Position numbers and translations under genes: made by a program. A stretch of DNA of 63,799 bases, from positions 1 through 63,799 of the forward strand of contig JAILEU010000113.1 of NCBI GenBank assembly GCA_024697785.1. The letters run 5' to 3'. How positions within the stretch are numbered: the first letter of the stretch is position 1; every line of letters begins with the position of its first letter. The notes below the pieces were generated by a model, which was given only the letters and a program-made list of their open reading frames with translations, did not search any database and was not told the origin of the DNA. Positions 8,085 to 16,970 of this stretch are shown in pieces. Source of the stretch: Bacteroidaceae bacterium (GTDB lineage Bacteria > Bacteroidota > Bacteroidia > Bacteroidales > Bacteroidaceae).

Positions 8085-9914
8085 CTACACCAGGTCGAGT
8101 TCGAACGTCTCCATCAGTTGCTTGAGCGAGGGGTTTTGCTGAACCATTTCCTCGTATTGCTGGCGGGGGGTGAGCAGGCGTGTCGATGTGGCCCCTTCGG
8201 CAATGACAATCTGCATGGTAATGCGGCTGTTGTGGAGCTTGTTTCTGATGTAGCTCTCGATGGCCGGTTTCTTCTTTTTGAGGTCAGACTCTATCAGGGA
8301 GTTGACAACGCTGACGGAGAACGTCGTCCCGTCGGCTTCCAGCGTCGGCAGCATGGTGTTCATGCGTCCGGCTGTGGCAATGTCTTCGCGAGGCAGTTCT
8401 CCGGCAAACGCCCGCCAGGCGGTTTGCAGGTCCTCGATGCTGAAAGGCATGTCGGGCGATGTGGGTGCCGCCGTCTGCTGGACGGGCGACGGGGTGGGCT
8501 CTGCCTCTTGTGTCGTCTCTGGTGCCTGTCCCCTGGGAGCTCGGATGGAGACGGTGCCCAGCCTGCTGCGTCCCCCCGCCATCCTGGGGATGGTGGGGAT
8601 GCCCTGTGACGGGGTGGGGGACTGTGCTGACGGTGTTGCAGTCGGCTGTGCTATAGGTTGTGCTGTAGGCTGTGCTGTAGGCTGTGCGGCAGGTTGCGCA
8701 GCGGGCTGCGCAGAAGTCTGTGTACTGTTCTTCGGCAGACTTGCGGGGGCGGCAGACGCCGTCCCGAAGATGGGTTTCAACTGTGCAGGGCGGCGCCCCG
8801 CACTCGCGTCGTCGCTGTCGTCGCTGGTCAGCTGCGAGAGCTGGATGAGGGTGAGCTCAACCAGCAGGCGCTTGTTGCGGCTGGCGCGGTAGTTGAGGTC
8901 GCAGTCGTTGCAAAGGCGGATGGCCCGGTAGAGGAATTTCTGCGGACATTTCTGAGCCTGTGCCTGATAGCGCCCACGCATCTCGTCGCTGACGTCGAGC
9001 AGGGGCAGGGTGACGGCATCGCGGCTCACCAGCAGGTCGCGCAAGTGCGACGCCAGGCCGCCGATGAAGTTGCCGCCGTCGAATCCGCGCTGGAGTATCT
9101 CGTTGAACAGCAGGATGCAGTCGGCCGTCTTGTTCTCGAGAAAGAGGTCGGTGAAGCGGAAGAAATAGTCGTAGTCGAGGATGTTGAGGTTGTCGATGAC
9201 GTTCTTGTAGGTGACGTTGCCGTCGGAGTAGCTGACCATCTGGTCGAAGATTGAGAGGGCGTCGCGCATGCCGCCGTCGGCCTTCTGGGCAATCACCATC
9301 AGCGCCTCTTCCTCCGTCTGGACGTTCTCCTTGGCAGCCACGCTCCGGAGGTGCTCCACGATGTCGCCGACGCTGATGCGGTAGAAGTCGTACACCTGGC
9401 AGCGGCTCAGGATGGTGGGCAGCACCTTATGGCGCTCGGTGGTGGCGAGGATGAACTTGGCGTAGGCGGGCGGCTCCTCGAGCGTCTTCAGGAAGGCGTT
9501 GAAGGCGGCGGTAGAGAGCATGTGCACCTCGTCGATGATGAACACCTTGTATCGTCCCACCTGCGGCGGTATGCGCACCTGGTCGATGAGGCTGCGGATG
9601 TCCTCCACCGAGTTGTTGCTGGCGGCATCCAGCTCGTGGATGTTGAGCGAGCGCCCTTCGTTGAAGGCACGGCATGACTCGCACTCGTTGCAAGCCTCGC
9701 CCTCGGGCGTCAGGTGCTCGCAGTTGATGGTTTTGGCAAAGATGCGCGCGCATGTGGTCTTTCCCACGCCACGCGGACCGCAGAACAGGTAGGCATGCGC
9801 CAGCTTGTCCTCGCGGATGGCGTTCTTCAGTGTGGTGGTCAGTCCCTTTTGGCCAATCACCGTGTCGAACGTCGAAGGACGGTATTTCCTGGCTGAAACA
9901 ATAAAATTTTCCAC
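8085..9914 (-). CDS. dnaX: DNA polymerase III subunit gamma/tau
   Basis: The 609-residue protein is the clamp-loader ATPase. Walker A is CGPRGVGKTTCAR (about 45-57). The zinc module has cysteines at CEHLTPEGEACNECESC. Walker B is DEVHM, and LSRCQVYDF is the sensor or SRC region. After the ATPase and domain III (to about 370) comes a spacer of about 90 residues built from AQPAAQPT-type repeats (DNA 8640-8720), then a tau-like C-terminal domain. No slippery programmed frameshift motif stood out. TATCTTCG at 9940-9933 on the minus strand is one mismatch away from a -7 element. Confidence 0.97.
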   Translation of the reverse strand: MENFIVSARKYRPSTFDTVIGQKGLTTTLKNAIREDKLAHAYLFCGPRGVGKTTCARIFAKTINCEHLTPEGEACNECESCRAFNEGRSLNIHELDAASNNSVEDIRSLIDQVRIPPQVGRYKVFIIDEVHMLSTAAFNAFLKTLEEPPAYAKFILATTERHKVLPTILSRCQVYDFYRISVGDIVEHLRSVAAKENVQTEEEALMVIAQKADGGMRDALSIFDQMVSYSDGNVTYKNVIDNLNILDYDYFFRFTDLFLENKTADCILLFNEILQRGFDGGNFIGGLASHLRDLLVSRDAVTLPLLDVSDEMRGRYQAQAQKCPQKFLYRAIRLCNDCDLNYRASRNKRLLVELTLIQLSQLTSDDSDDASAGRRPAQLKPIFGTASAAPASLPKNSTQTSAQPAAQPAAQPTAQPTAQPIAQPTATPSAQSPTPSQGIPTIPRMAGGRSRLGTVSIRAPRGQAPETTQEAEPTPSPVQQTAAPTSPDMPFSIEDLQTAWRAFAGELPREDIATAGRMNTMLPTLEADGTTFSVSVVNSLIESDLKKKKPAIESYIRNKLHNSRITMQIVIAEGATSTRLLTPRQQYEEMVQQNPSLKQLMETFELDLV

Positions 9915-9973
9915 TATCTACAAAATTTTTTGCGAAGATAGCTCAAGTTGCGCGAAAAACCAAATTATTTCCC

Positions 9974-9981
9974 TAAATTTG
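9974..9981 (+). promoter_or_regulatory. Candidate -7 element TAAATTTG for the gene at 10136
   Basis: TAAATTTG lies about 155 bases before the start codon. The nearest TTG upstream is at 9948, 23 bases away, slightly too far. The leader would contain a copy of the CTCTGCTCTCGCTGCTCC word and two repeats of AATTCGTAT. Confidence 0.35.
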
Positions 9982-10097
9982 CATCCAAAACCCGCAAGAC
10001 AGCCCAAACAAGTTTGGCTCTGCTCTCGCTGCTCCAAGAATTCGTATAATTCGTATAATTCGTAGTCAAAAAAAGTAACCCGAGTGCAAGACATTCC

Positions 10098-10135
10098 TTC
10101 TTAACTCTTAATTCTTAATTCTTAACTAAAAAATC
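10098..10135. repeat. Heptad array directly before the start codon at 10136
   Basis: Units TTCTTAA, CTCTTAA, TTCTTAA, TTCTTAA and CTAAAAA are in phase and end three bases before the ATG. They are the reverse complement of the TTAAGAA/TTAAGAG units that follow stop codons elsewhere in the window. Confidence 0.8.
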
Positions 10136-11989
10136 ATGTCCCTGAAACGTTTTCTCCTCCTTCTCCTCTCCGTGTTGTTCTTCGTCGTGCGGCAGTCGGC
10201 TCAGGTGACCGACATCATGTCCGACACGTGGTCGGCCACCGATGCCCTCGGGCGTGTGATGCCTTCGTCCGACGTCTGCCCGCTCCGCACCGACAAGCCG
10301 CGGACGGTCGGCATCTTCTATATCACTTGGCACGACGAGGGCAAGCATGCCCTTCGTGCCCCCTACGGCGGCGACGTCAGCCGCACGCTGGCCGAAGCCC
10401 CCGAAGCCCGTCTCGACGGCTCGCACCCCGCCTGGCGCGAGGGCAGCCTCCACTGGGGCGAGCCCGAGGCCGGCTACTTCCTCAGCCAGGACCGCTGGCT
10501 CATCCGCCGCGACCTCTCCATGCTGGCCGATGCCGGCGTCGATGTGCTCATCCTCGACGTCACCAACGCCGTGCTCTACTGGGACGAATGGGCTGTGCTG
10601 TTCGACGAGATGGAGAAGATGCGCGCCCTCGGCAACGCCGTGCCGCAGTTCTGCTTCTGGGCCTTCAACGGCCGTGTGGTGAACGTGGTGCAGCAGCTCT
10701 ACGAGCGTATATATAAAAAGGAGAAGTACCGCGACTTCTGGTTCCTCTGGGACGGCAAGCCCCTGCTGCTCTACAACGCCCGCCCCGAGCTCGACGCCAA
10801 CGGCGGAGGCTACGACGCCGGCAGCTATTCGCCCGAGGTGCTCCGCTTCTTCACCCTGCGCAACATGTGGTGGGGCTATTACGAATGGGGCGGACAGCGT
10901 TACGTCGGCACCGACGACAACTGGAGCTTCGGTTACGAACTCAACGATGACCGCGTCTATGCCCTGACGGCGGCCGAACGTGCCGCGCGCCATCAGGGCC
11001 GCGCCGAGGAGATGGCCGTCACTCCCGCCCAGCACCCTATCAGCATCACGGGCAAGAGCTGGCGGGGCGCTGAGCCTCGCCTGAACGACCGAGACCTCCC
11101 CGACACAGCCTTCGTCCCCTGGCTCGGCACCACCGTCACCCAGCCCGAGGGCTACGGCATCTATTTCCAGGAACGCTGGGACGAGGCGCTCAGCGTCGAT
11201 CCCGACTTCATCTACCTCAACGACTGGAACGAGTGGACGGCCGGAAAGTACGTCAGCGGCTTTGCCCCCGGCAGCACCACCGCCCCCGGCCCGACCACCT
11301 TCCTCGGGAGGGAGAACAACTTCTACTTTGTCGATCAGTATAATGCCGAGTTCAACCGCACCATCCAGCCCATGCGGGGCGGCTATACCGACAACTACTA
11401 CATGCAGATGGTGCAGAACATCCGCCGCTACAAGGGCGTACGCCCCGTACCCCTCACCACAGGCTATCATCGCGAAGCCCATTACTTCGACACCCGCGGC
11501 GATGTCGTCCATCGCGACCACAACGGCTACGGCGGACTTCACTATACCGACACCACCGGGCGCAACGACATCCTCCAGACGACGGTCTCCGTCAGCCGCC
11601 GTCATCTGCTCGTCTCTGCCTCGGTGGACGGCGTGCTCTCGTCCCCTGCCGACGAGGGCTGGATGCTGCTCCTCCTCAACACCGACTGCGACGTCTCGAC
11701 CGGCTGGGAAGGCTTCGACTTCCTGGTGCGCCAGTCGATGCTATGGCGCTGGGACGACGCGCAGCACGACTGGGAACCGCTGTGCCCCGTCGCGATGCAG
11801 CTCACTGGCAACGACGGCGTCAGTTTCCGCCTGCCCCGCAAGGCCCTTGGGCTGACAGGCCGCACGTTTGCCCTCGATTTCAAGTGGACCGACAACCCCA
11901 CAGCCCTTGACAACATCATCACCGTCTCCACCACGGGCGACACCGCCCCCAACCGCCGTTTCTGCTATCGGTTCAAGTGGAAGAGGTAA
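10136..11989 (+). CDS. Secreted GH71/GH99-like protein of unknown specificity
   Basis: The product is 617 residues with a signal peptide (1-22, ending RQSAQ). Residues about 58-380 look like a TIM-barrel hydrolase: TVGIFYITWHDEG, ADAGVDVLILDVTNAVLYWDEW, QFCFWAF and PDFIYLNDWNEWTAGKY. The last motif, Asn-Asp-Trp-Asn-Glu-Trp, is typical of GH71/GH99-like endo-acting proteins of Bacteroidetes. The C-terminal 170 residues (about 440-617) look like an immunoglobulin-like or carbohydrate-binding beta sandwich. I cannot name the substrate. Family assignment is by overall pattern and could be wrong. The stop codon starts a heptad array and the start codon is preceded by a mirrored one. Confidence 0.6.
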   Translation: MSLKRFLLLLLSVLFFVVRQSAQVTDIMSDTWSATDALGRVMPSSDVCPLRTDKPRTVGIFYITWHDEGKHALRAPYGGDVSRTLAEAPEARLDGSHPAWREGSLHWGEPEAGYFLSQDRWLIRRDLSMLADAGVDVLILDVTNAVLYWDEWAVLFDEMEKMRALGNAVPQFCFWAFNGRVVNVVQQLYERIYKKEKYRDFWFLWDGKPLLLYNARPELDANGGGYDAGSYSPEVLRFFTLRNMWWGYYEWGGQRYVGTDDNWSFGYELNDDRVYALTAAERAARHQGRAEEMAVTPAQHPISITGKSWRGAEPRLNDRDLPDTAFVPWLGTTVTQPEGYGIYFQERWDEALSVDPDFIYLNDWNEWTAGKYVSGFAPGSTTAPGPTTFLGRENNFYFVDQYNAEFNRTIQPMRGGYTDNYYMQMVQNIRRYKGVRPVPLTTGYHREAHYFDTRGDVVHRDHNGYGGLHYTDTTGRNDILQTTVSVSRRHLLVSASVDGVLSSPADEGWMLLLLNTDCDVSTGWEGFDFLVRQSMLWRWDDAQHDWEPLCPVAMQLTGNDGVSFRLPRKALGLTGRTFALDFKWTDNPTALDNIITVSTTGDTAPNRRFCYRFKWKR

Positions 11990-12065
11990 TGGGTTAGGGG
12001 TTAGGGGTTAGAGGTTAGGGGTTAAGGCTGAAGGCTGAAGGCTGAAGGCAGAAGGCTGAGGTAAG
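11987..12065. repeat. Heptad array starting at the stop codon of the GH71-like gene
   Basis: Eleven in-phase units start at the stop TAA: TAATGGG, TTAGGGG (three copies), TTAGAGG, TTAAGGC, TGAAGGC (three copies), AGAAGGC and TGAGGTA. Unit identity drifts from TTAGGGG to TGAAGGC without loss of phase, and almost every unit holds TAA, TAG or TGA. Confidence 0.85.
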
Positions 12066-13117
12066 GGTTATTTACGGACATTCACGGATTATTCACGGAC
12101 ATTCACGTAGTGTCGCAGACAGAATTCTTTAACGCATTATGTCCGCGAATGTCCGTGAATATTATCGTCCCCAAACTACTTTCAGAAATGAGCCGTCAGC
12201 CGTCAGGATGTATTCTTCAGTACGCCAACGTAGTGCGTTGTGCCGCCAGCCCTTAACGCTACGCCGACGACGTTTAACGTTGTGACGCCAGCGTTTAACG
12301 TTGTGACGCCAGCGTTTAGTGTTAAGGTAATCCCTCTGTAGGAATAAGCTACTGTCATGCAGAAAAGGCCTAATCCGACGCAGGAAAGGCCTAATCCGAC
12401 GCAGGAAGGCCTGTTCGGAGCGGAAATCTCAAAGAAAATGCATGTTTTTCCCGTTGTTTCCCCCTCTCGTCGGGAGTTTGTGACAATTGTGACAATTAGA
12501 CAGTCATTTTCTGCACACTTCGGAGGCTCGGAAGCAGGGAAGAAAATAGATAAATATAAGAAAATGAATAAATTAACTTATTATTATATCTATATTATCA
12601 TATACATTTACCCTATTTATACCCCCCGAAAACCCCTTTTCCTTTTCGTTTTTATGCAAAAGCTTTGCGTTTTGCCGACGAATCTGCCCGCAAAAGCCCT
12701 CCACGATTTTTCCCCATCTGCCCGCCGAGCCGCCAGAAGCGTGCGCAAAATGCGCTGTCATTTGTCACAATTGTCACAAAGCTGATTTTGAGCACCGTTC
12801 GGGCGGATTTGCTCTTTTTTTGTGACAATTATTGACCAGGCATAACAGTATGACCTTTTTTTTTATACTTCCTAAACTGTGTCCGGATTCCAAGCGCTTG
12901 GATTTCCAGTTCCAAGCGCTTGGATCTATAGTTTCAAGTGCTTGGAATTCATTTTTACTCCTACGTTTTTTCAGCCTGCAGAACTGTTACGCGTGTTTTC
13001 GCGTACTTCCGAACAGGCAAGGTGGAAGGAGGGAAGGCGTTCTATGTTCTCTGTTCACTATCCGTTCGGGTGGATTTGCATCCCTCTGTGCCGCATCGCA
13101 TAGAAAATAGTAAGCTT
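12066..13117. other. Repeat-rich gene-free region of about 1 kb
   Basis: I find no credible gene. In order it holds: a copy of a dispersed repeat on TTTACGGACATTCACGG (12068-12120; inverted copy at 45003-45056); repeats of GACGCCAGCGTTTAACGTT at 12260-12320; two copies of AGGCCTAATCCGACGC at 12367-12402; TTGTGACAATTGTGACAATT at 12479-12498 mirrored by TTTGTCACAATTGTCACAAA at 12761-12780, with a very A/T-rich core (12545-12620) between them; and a palindrome array at 12889-12946. Confidence 0.75.
12889..12946. repeat. Array of three 14-bp palindromes at 22-bp period
   Basis: TCCAAGCGCTTGGA occurs at 12889-12902 and 12911-12924, and the near-copy TTCAAGTGCTTGGA at 12933-12946. Each is separated by exactly 8 bases, so the period is 22 bp (about two helical turns). 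The same geometry with a different palindrome occurs at 55698-55777. Confidence 0.85.
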
Positions 13118-13175
13118 CTCTAACCTCTAACCTCTAACCCCTAACCCCTAACCCCTAACCTCTAAATGAAGGTTA
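13118..13175. repeat. Heptad array at the stop codon of the DUF4886 gene
   Basis: Read on the minus strand from the stop TAA (13175) the units are TAACCTT, CATTTAG, AGGTTAG, GGGTTAG (three copies) and AGGTTAG (two copies). These are the same TTAGGGG-type words that follow the convergent gene ending at 11989, in mirrored orientation. Confidence 0.82.
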
Positions 13176-14030
13176 GTCGATGGGAGACGTCACCATAGTG
13201 GGGACGAGGATGGCGGCGTGGGCAGCCTTCTGTGCCAGCGCTGCCTGACCGGCCGTAAGACCGTCGGGACGGTAGGAGAGTCCCACGGGACTGATGCCCG
13301 TCAGCGCCTCCAGCCAGGTGCAGGCGGCGATGTAGCGGCCCAGCACATAGTCCAGGTGATAGCCGTCGCGGGTGAAGTCCTGCGAGGGGTAGCTCTCGGC
13401 GAGCGTCGTGGCGCGGGCATTCTGCACGGCGGTGCCGGTGGGGATGTAGAACGTCAGTTCGTCGTGGCTGCGCACGGCCTTCTCCACGGCAGCCACGATG
13501 CTGGCGTACATATACGGCTGGCTGCGGTCGTAGTTGGCAAAGCCGCCGTGACTGGAGTCCTTGGCGTAGGCCCACGTCTGGTGGAACCCCATGTGTACCG
13601 TATCGACCTTCGCCAGCGCCTTGGCGTAGCCGATGAGCAGGCTCAGGTAGGGCTCGTAGGTGTCAGGTAGCCCCGACTCCTGGCTCACCTGCTGGAAGGT
13701 GATGACGTCCCACGGCTCGTCGCCCAGCATGTAGCGCAGAGAGGTGGCGGGACGGTTGGTCTTGACGCCATCGATGATTTTGCGGTACTGGAACGTGCCC
13801 GTACCGGTGGTGGCGTCGCGCCAATGAGAGGCCAGGCTCTGACCTCCGCGGTAGCCGTTGCCGATGATGAGGTTGACGCCCGCCTCGTGGCCCAGCTCAT
13901 AGAGATATTGTTCCACGGCATCCTCGGAGAACGAGTTGCCCACAGCCAGCACACGCAGCGTGCGCACCTCCTGCCCGCCGGCTGCCAACGCCACGAGCAG
14001 AAATAAAAAGGATAAGATGTGTTTTTTCAT
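13173..14030 (-). CDS. Secreted SGNH-type DUF4886 protein, probable esterase
   Basis: This 285-residue secreted protein (signal peptide 1-19, ending AAGG) has the hallmarks of DUF4886, an SGNH-hydrolase-like family common in Bacteroidales polysaccharide loci. GNSFSEDA at about 31-38 carries the nucleophile Ser. GNGYRGGQSL near 57 and FQQVSQESG near 113 are blocks II and III. FTRDGYHLDYVLGRY near 219-233 carries the Asp-His pair. It probably removes acyl groups from glycans; the substrate is unknown. It is divergent from the calpain-like gene at 14132 and converges on the GH71-like gene about 1.2 kb away. Confidence 0.82.
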   Translation of the reverse strand: MKKHILSFLFLLVALAAGGQEVRTLRVLAVGNSFSEDAVEQYLYELGHEAGVNLIIGNGYRGGQSLASHWRDATTGTGTFQYRKIIDGVKTNRPATSLRYMLGDEPWDVITFQQVSQESGLPDTYEPYLSLLIGYAKALAKVDTVHMGFHQTWAYAKDSSHGGFANYDRSQPYMYASIVAAVEKAVRSHDELTFYIPTGTAVQNARATTLAESYPSQDFTRDGYHLDYVLGRYIAACTWLEALTGISPVGLSYRPDGLTAGQAALAQKAAHAAILVPTMVTSPID

Positions 14031-14093
14031 CGTTCAATCTAAAATTAAACTTATTTCGGCGGTAAAGTTATAAAATAATGTTGTAACTTTGTC

Positions 14094-14101
14094 GCATCAT
14101 T
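14094..14101 (+). promoter_or_regulatory. -7 element TAACTTTG for the calpain-like lipoprotein gene
   Basis: A full match to TAnnTTTG ends 30 bases before the ATG at 14132. No TTTG is at the expected upstream distance. On the minus strand, TAACTTTA at 14069-14062, one mismatch away, could serve the divergent DUF4886 gene. Confidence 0.55.
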
Positions 14102-14131
14102 CAGAAAAACCACTAAAAATACTTCAAAAAT

Positions 14132-15919
14132 ATGAAAAAGCATTTCTTTCTTCTGTGTCTGCTGGCCCTGACACTGGGTTTGGCCACATCGTGTTACGAC
14201 GACAGCGAGCTGCGCGAGCGGGTGGACAAGCTCGAGAACTCGGCTGTCGCCACCATCAACCAACAGCTCGCCACGCTGCAGAGTTCCGTGAATCTCCTCC
14301 AGCAGACCGACGAGGCGCTGAAGTCCACCATCACTACGCTGCAGGGCACCGTCGGCGCCCAGCAGACCGACATCGACGACCTGAAGGCGAAGGAAGGGGA
14401 GCTCTCCGACCAGATTGCTGCCCTGCAGGATCAGATTGACGCCCTCTCCACGTGGGTGGAGAACGCCTTGAACGACTATGCGACGAAGGATGACCTCACC
14501 AACCAGCTGACGGCCATACAGGACCACATCACCGAAACCACCAACGGCATCAACGACCAGTTCGCCGCCATCCAGCAGCAGTTCGACGCCATCAACGCCC
14601 AGCTCGCTAAGCTGATGGCTGTGCCCGGCATCACCTTCGAGGAGGGCGACACCATCCTCTATCAGAAGGGTGGGGCAGAAGTCGTTGTGAACTACACCCT
14701 GACGGGCGCGGACGTGCTGACTACCGTCGAATGTCTCGCCGATGCCGGCTGGCAGGCTGTCGTCACCGCCACGAGCAGCACGAGCGGCACCATCGCCGTC
14801 ACACCTCCGGCCGAGGGCGGCAACGGTAAGGTCATCGTCCTCGTCGCCGGTCCCACCACCACCATCATGCGCGTCCTTCGTTTCGAACAGGGCACCATTG
14901 AGGTTCCCGATGAGGAGCGCTACACCTTCATCGGCACGTGGCCCCAGTCGGCCACCGACCCGGGAGCACGTCTCTGCAACGGCGAGCTCAGCACCGTCAT
15001 GGGCAAGATTTCGGGCAATACCTACTCGGCGCAGAGCCGCATGGGCTCGGCCTTCCTGCGTGACCACCGCGCCACCGAGGAGGAGATGGCCTGGCTGGCC
15101 GACTACACCGCTAAGCCCGCACAGATGGACGGCTTCAGCCGCTGGGCTGCACGTCGCATCCCCAACCTCTATCCCTTCGGCGACCCCAAGCCCGCCGACT
15201 GCAACCAGCATGCCATCGGCGACTGCAACACCGTCTCGACCCTCTCCACGATGGCCTATCTCTATCCGGGCTTTATCAAGTCGCTCATCACCGTGGTCAG
15301 CGACACCGAGTATCAGGTGAAGATGTTCGACCCCGACGGGAAGCGCATCATCGTCGGCGTCGATAACCAGATTCTCCTCGACAACAACAGCAGCATCGCC
15401 CAGATGACGGGCAAGAACCTGCGCATCACGTGGGCCACCATCCTCGAGAAGGCCATCATGAAGTGGCTCTACGTCTTCCGTCCCGGTCATGAGCTGGGCG
15501 GCTTCGGCGCCGAGGGCATGACGCCCCTCTTCACGGGCGACGGCCGCAGCTTTGCCGTCTCGCCCGGCCGCTGCACCCCCGAGGAGCTGAAGCTCTTCGT
15601 CACCACCTGCCTCCAGCACGGACTCATCGTCAACGGCGGTTTCAACAAGCAGGGACTTAAGATGGGCAACCACGAGACCATCACCGCCCACGGTCACAGC
15701 TTCTTCATGGCCAACGACCCCAATGCCCTCTTCGCTATCCGCAACCCGTGGGGGCAGGGTTCTGACGACCACGTCATGCAATGCTACGATGCCGACCACG
15801 CCCCCGCAGGCTACGACGGCACCATCCCCAGCACCATCGACCTCCGCATCATCAGCCCGGGCATCGCCGCCCTCTACTACGAAGGCCCCATCCAGCCCTA
15901 TACCATACCTAAATGGTAA
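14132..15919 (+). CDS. Calpain-like (C2-type) cysteine protease lipoprotein
   Basis: The 595-residue protein has a lipoprotein signal with Cys21 (GLATSC). A DUF4988-like N-terminal coiled coil follows (about 25-165, beginning ELRERVDKLE). A beta domain covers about 170-255. The C-terminal half has the calpain triad in order and spacing: Cys365 in AIGDCNTVSTLSTMAYLYPG, His522 in TAHGHSFFMAND and Asn538 in IRNPWGQG. The calpain helix ITWATILEKAIMKWLY (432-447) corresponds to the LLEKAYAK motif of that family. Gln359 could form the oxyanion hole. No calcium-binding EF hands or C2 domain are visible. It is probably anchored in the outer membrane or exported. The host substrate or self-processing role is unknown. 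Confidence 0.82.
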   Translation: MKKHFFLLCLLALTLGLATSCYDDSELRERVDKLENSAVATINQQLATLQSSVNLLQQTDEALKSTITTLQGTVGAQQTDIDDLKAKEGELSDQIAALQDQIDALSTWVENALNDYATKDDLTNQLTAIQDHITETTNGINDQFAAIQQQFDAINAQLAKLMAVPGITFEEGDTILYQKGGAEVVVNYTLTGADVLTTVECLADAGWQAVVTATSSTSGTIAVTPPAEGGNGKVIVLVAGPTTTIMRVLRFEQGTIEVPDEERYTFIGTWPQSATDPGARLCNGELSTVMGKISGNTYSAQSRMGSAFLRDHRATEEEMAWLADYTAKPAQMDGFSRWAARRIPNLYPFGDPKPADCNQHAIGDCNTVSTLSTMAYLYPGFIKSLITVVSDTEYQVKMFDPDGKRIIVGVDNQILLDNNSSIAQMTGKNLRITWATILEKAIMKWLYVFRPGHELGGFGAEGMTPLFTGDGRSFAVSPGRCTPEELKLFVTTCLQHGLIVNGGFNKQGLKMGNHETITAHGHSFFMANDPNALFAIRNPWGQGSDDHVMQCYDADHAPAGYDGTIPSTIDLRIISPGIAALYYEGPIQPYTIPKW

Positions 15920-15974
15920 ATTATATTTATGATTTAACGATTTTCTATTTACGATTTAATATTTTTTGAGAGCG

Positions 15975-16877
15975 ATGCGTCCAATTCGTTTTTCATTCAT
16001 CCTTTTACTTTTTTCAATCTTGTTGTCGGGCTGTCAGGGAACGGTGAAGGAGACTTACACCGAGTGTCAGACTGTTGAAGATGGCGGCTCAGGTCCTTAC
16101 AAGGCCATTATGGTCAGCGAACCCAGCCTTGAGGCACACACCATCTTCCGTCCTGCTGACCTCGCCCCCTTCGGTCCCAAGAATCCTCTGCCTATTGTCG
16201 TCTGGGGCAACGGCGCATGCGCCAACTCACCTTGGGAGCACGTCAATTTCCTCAGCGAGATAGCCTCGCACGGCTTCTTTGTTGTCGCAATCGGTTACAT
16301 GCCCACGCTGGGCGAGCTCTACGAAGGCCCGATGTCCACCGTCGATCAGCAGATTGAAGGCCTTGACTGGGCATTGGCGCAGAACGCCGACTCACACAGT
16401 CCTTATGGCGGCAAACTCGACGCCAAGTCCATCTGCGCCGCAGGAATGTCGTGTGGCGGCCTGCAGACGCTGGCCAACTGCGCCGATCCGCGCCTCACCA
16501 CCATCATGATTTGCAACAGCGGACTCTTCGTCAATCCTGCCATCGCTATGCCTAACATGCCCATGCCCCACAAGGAGCAGCTGGAGAAAATCCACACCCC
16601 CGTCCTCTACATGCTGGGTGGCGAGAAGGACATCGCTTACGGCAACGGCATGGACGACTACGCCCGCATTCACCACGTTCCTGCCTATGCTGCCAACTAT
16701 CCTGTCGGTCATGGAGGCACCTATGCCCGTCCCCACGGCGGCGAGTTTGCCGTAGTGTCAACAGCCTGGCTGAAGTGGCAGCTGAAGGGTGATGCCGAAG
16801 CCGCCAAGATGTTCGTCGGTAATCCCCCGTTGCTGAAGAAACGCGAGGGCTGGACGCTGGAGAGCAACGGCAAGTAA
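15975..16877 (+). CDS. Lipoprotein alpha/beta hydrolase (dienelactone hydrolase-like)
   Basis: The product is 300 residues with a lipoprotein signal (ILLSGC, Cys near 20). The alpha/beta-hydrolase triad is readable: nucleophile Ser in the elbow GMSCGG, Asp in GGEKDIAYG, and His in VGHGGTY. LPIVVWGNGACANSP supplies the oxyanion strand-loop. It resembles the secreted lipase/PET-hydrolase-like members of the family. It follows the calpain-like gene by 55 bases on the same strand and could be cotranscribed. The ATG at 15975 starts the signal peptide; a TTG three codons upstream is less likely. The ester substrate is unknown. Confidence 0.8.
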   Translation: MRPIRFSFILLLFSILLSGCQGTVKETYTECQTVEDGGSGPYKAIMVSEPSLEAHTIFRPADLAPFGPKNPLPIVVWGNGACANSPWEHVNFLSEIASHGFFVVAIGYMPTLGELYEGPMSTVDQQIEGLDWALAQNADSHSPYGGKLDAKSICAAGMSCGGLQTLANCADPRLTTIMICNSGLFVNPAIAMPNMPMPHKEQLEKIHTPVLYMLGGEKDIAYGNGMDDYARIHHVPAYAANYPVGHGGTYARPHGGEFAVVSTAWLKWQLKGDAEAAKMFVGNPPLLKKREGWTLESNGK

Positions 16878-16970
16878 TCACATGCGCCTAAGGCGAACCC
16901 ATTCGTGATTCATGTCCTTTCTATTTCTGGCTTCCATCTGCACTTGTTATGTCAGCGGAACTTAAACAGA

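Noticed and set aside
11990-12025. Telomere-like TTAGGGG repeats
   Set aside because: They are one unit class of the heptad arrays, lie between genes inside a continuous chromosome segment, and drift into TGAAGGC units. Not a chromosome end.
12357-12785. 142-codon frame in the intergenic region after the GH71-like gene
   Set aside because: It is composed of direct repeats and A/T-rich tract, giving low-complexity Tyr/Ile and Arg/Ser peptides with no family resemblance.
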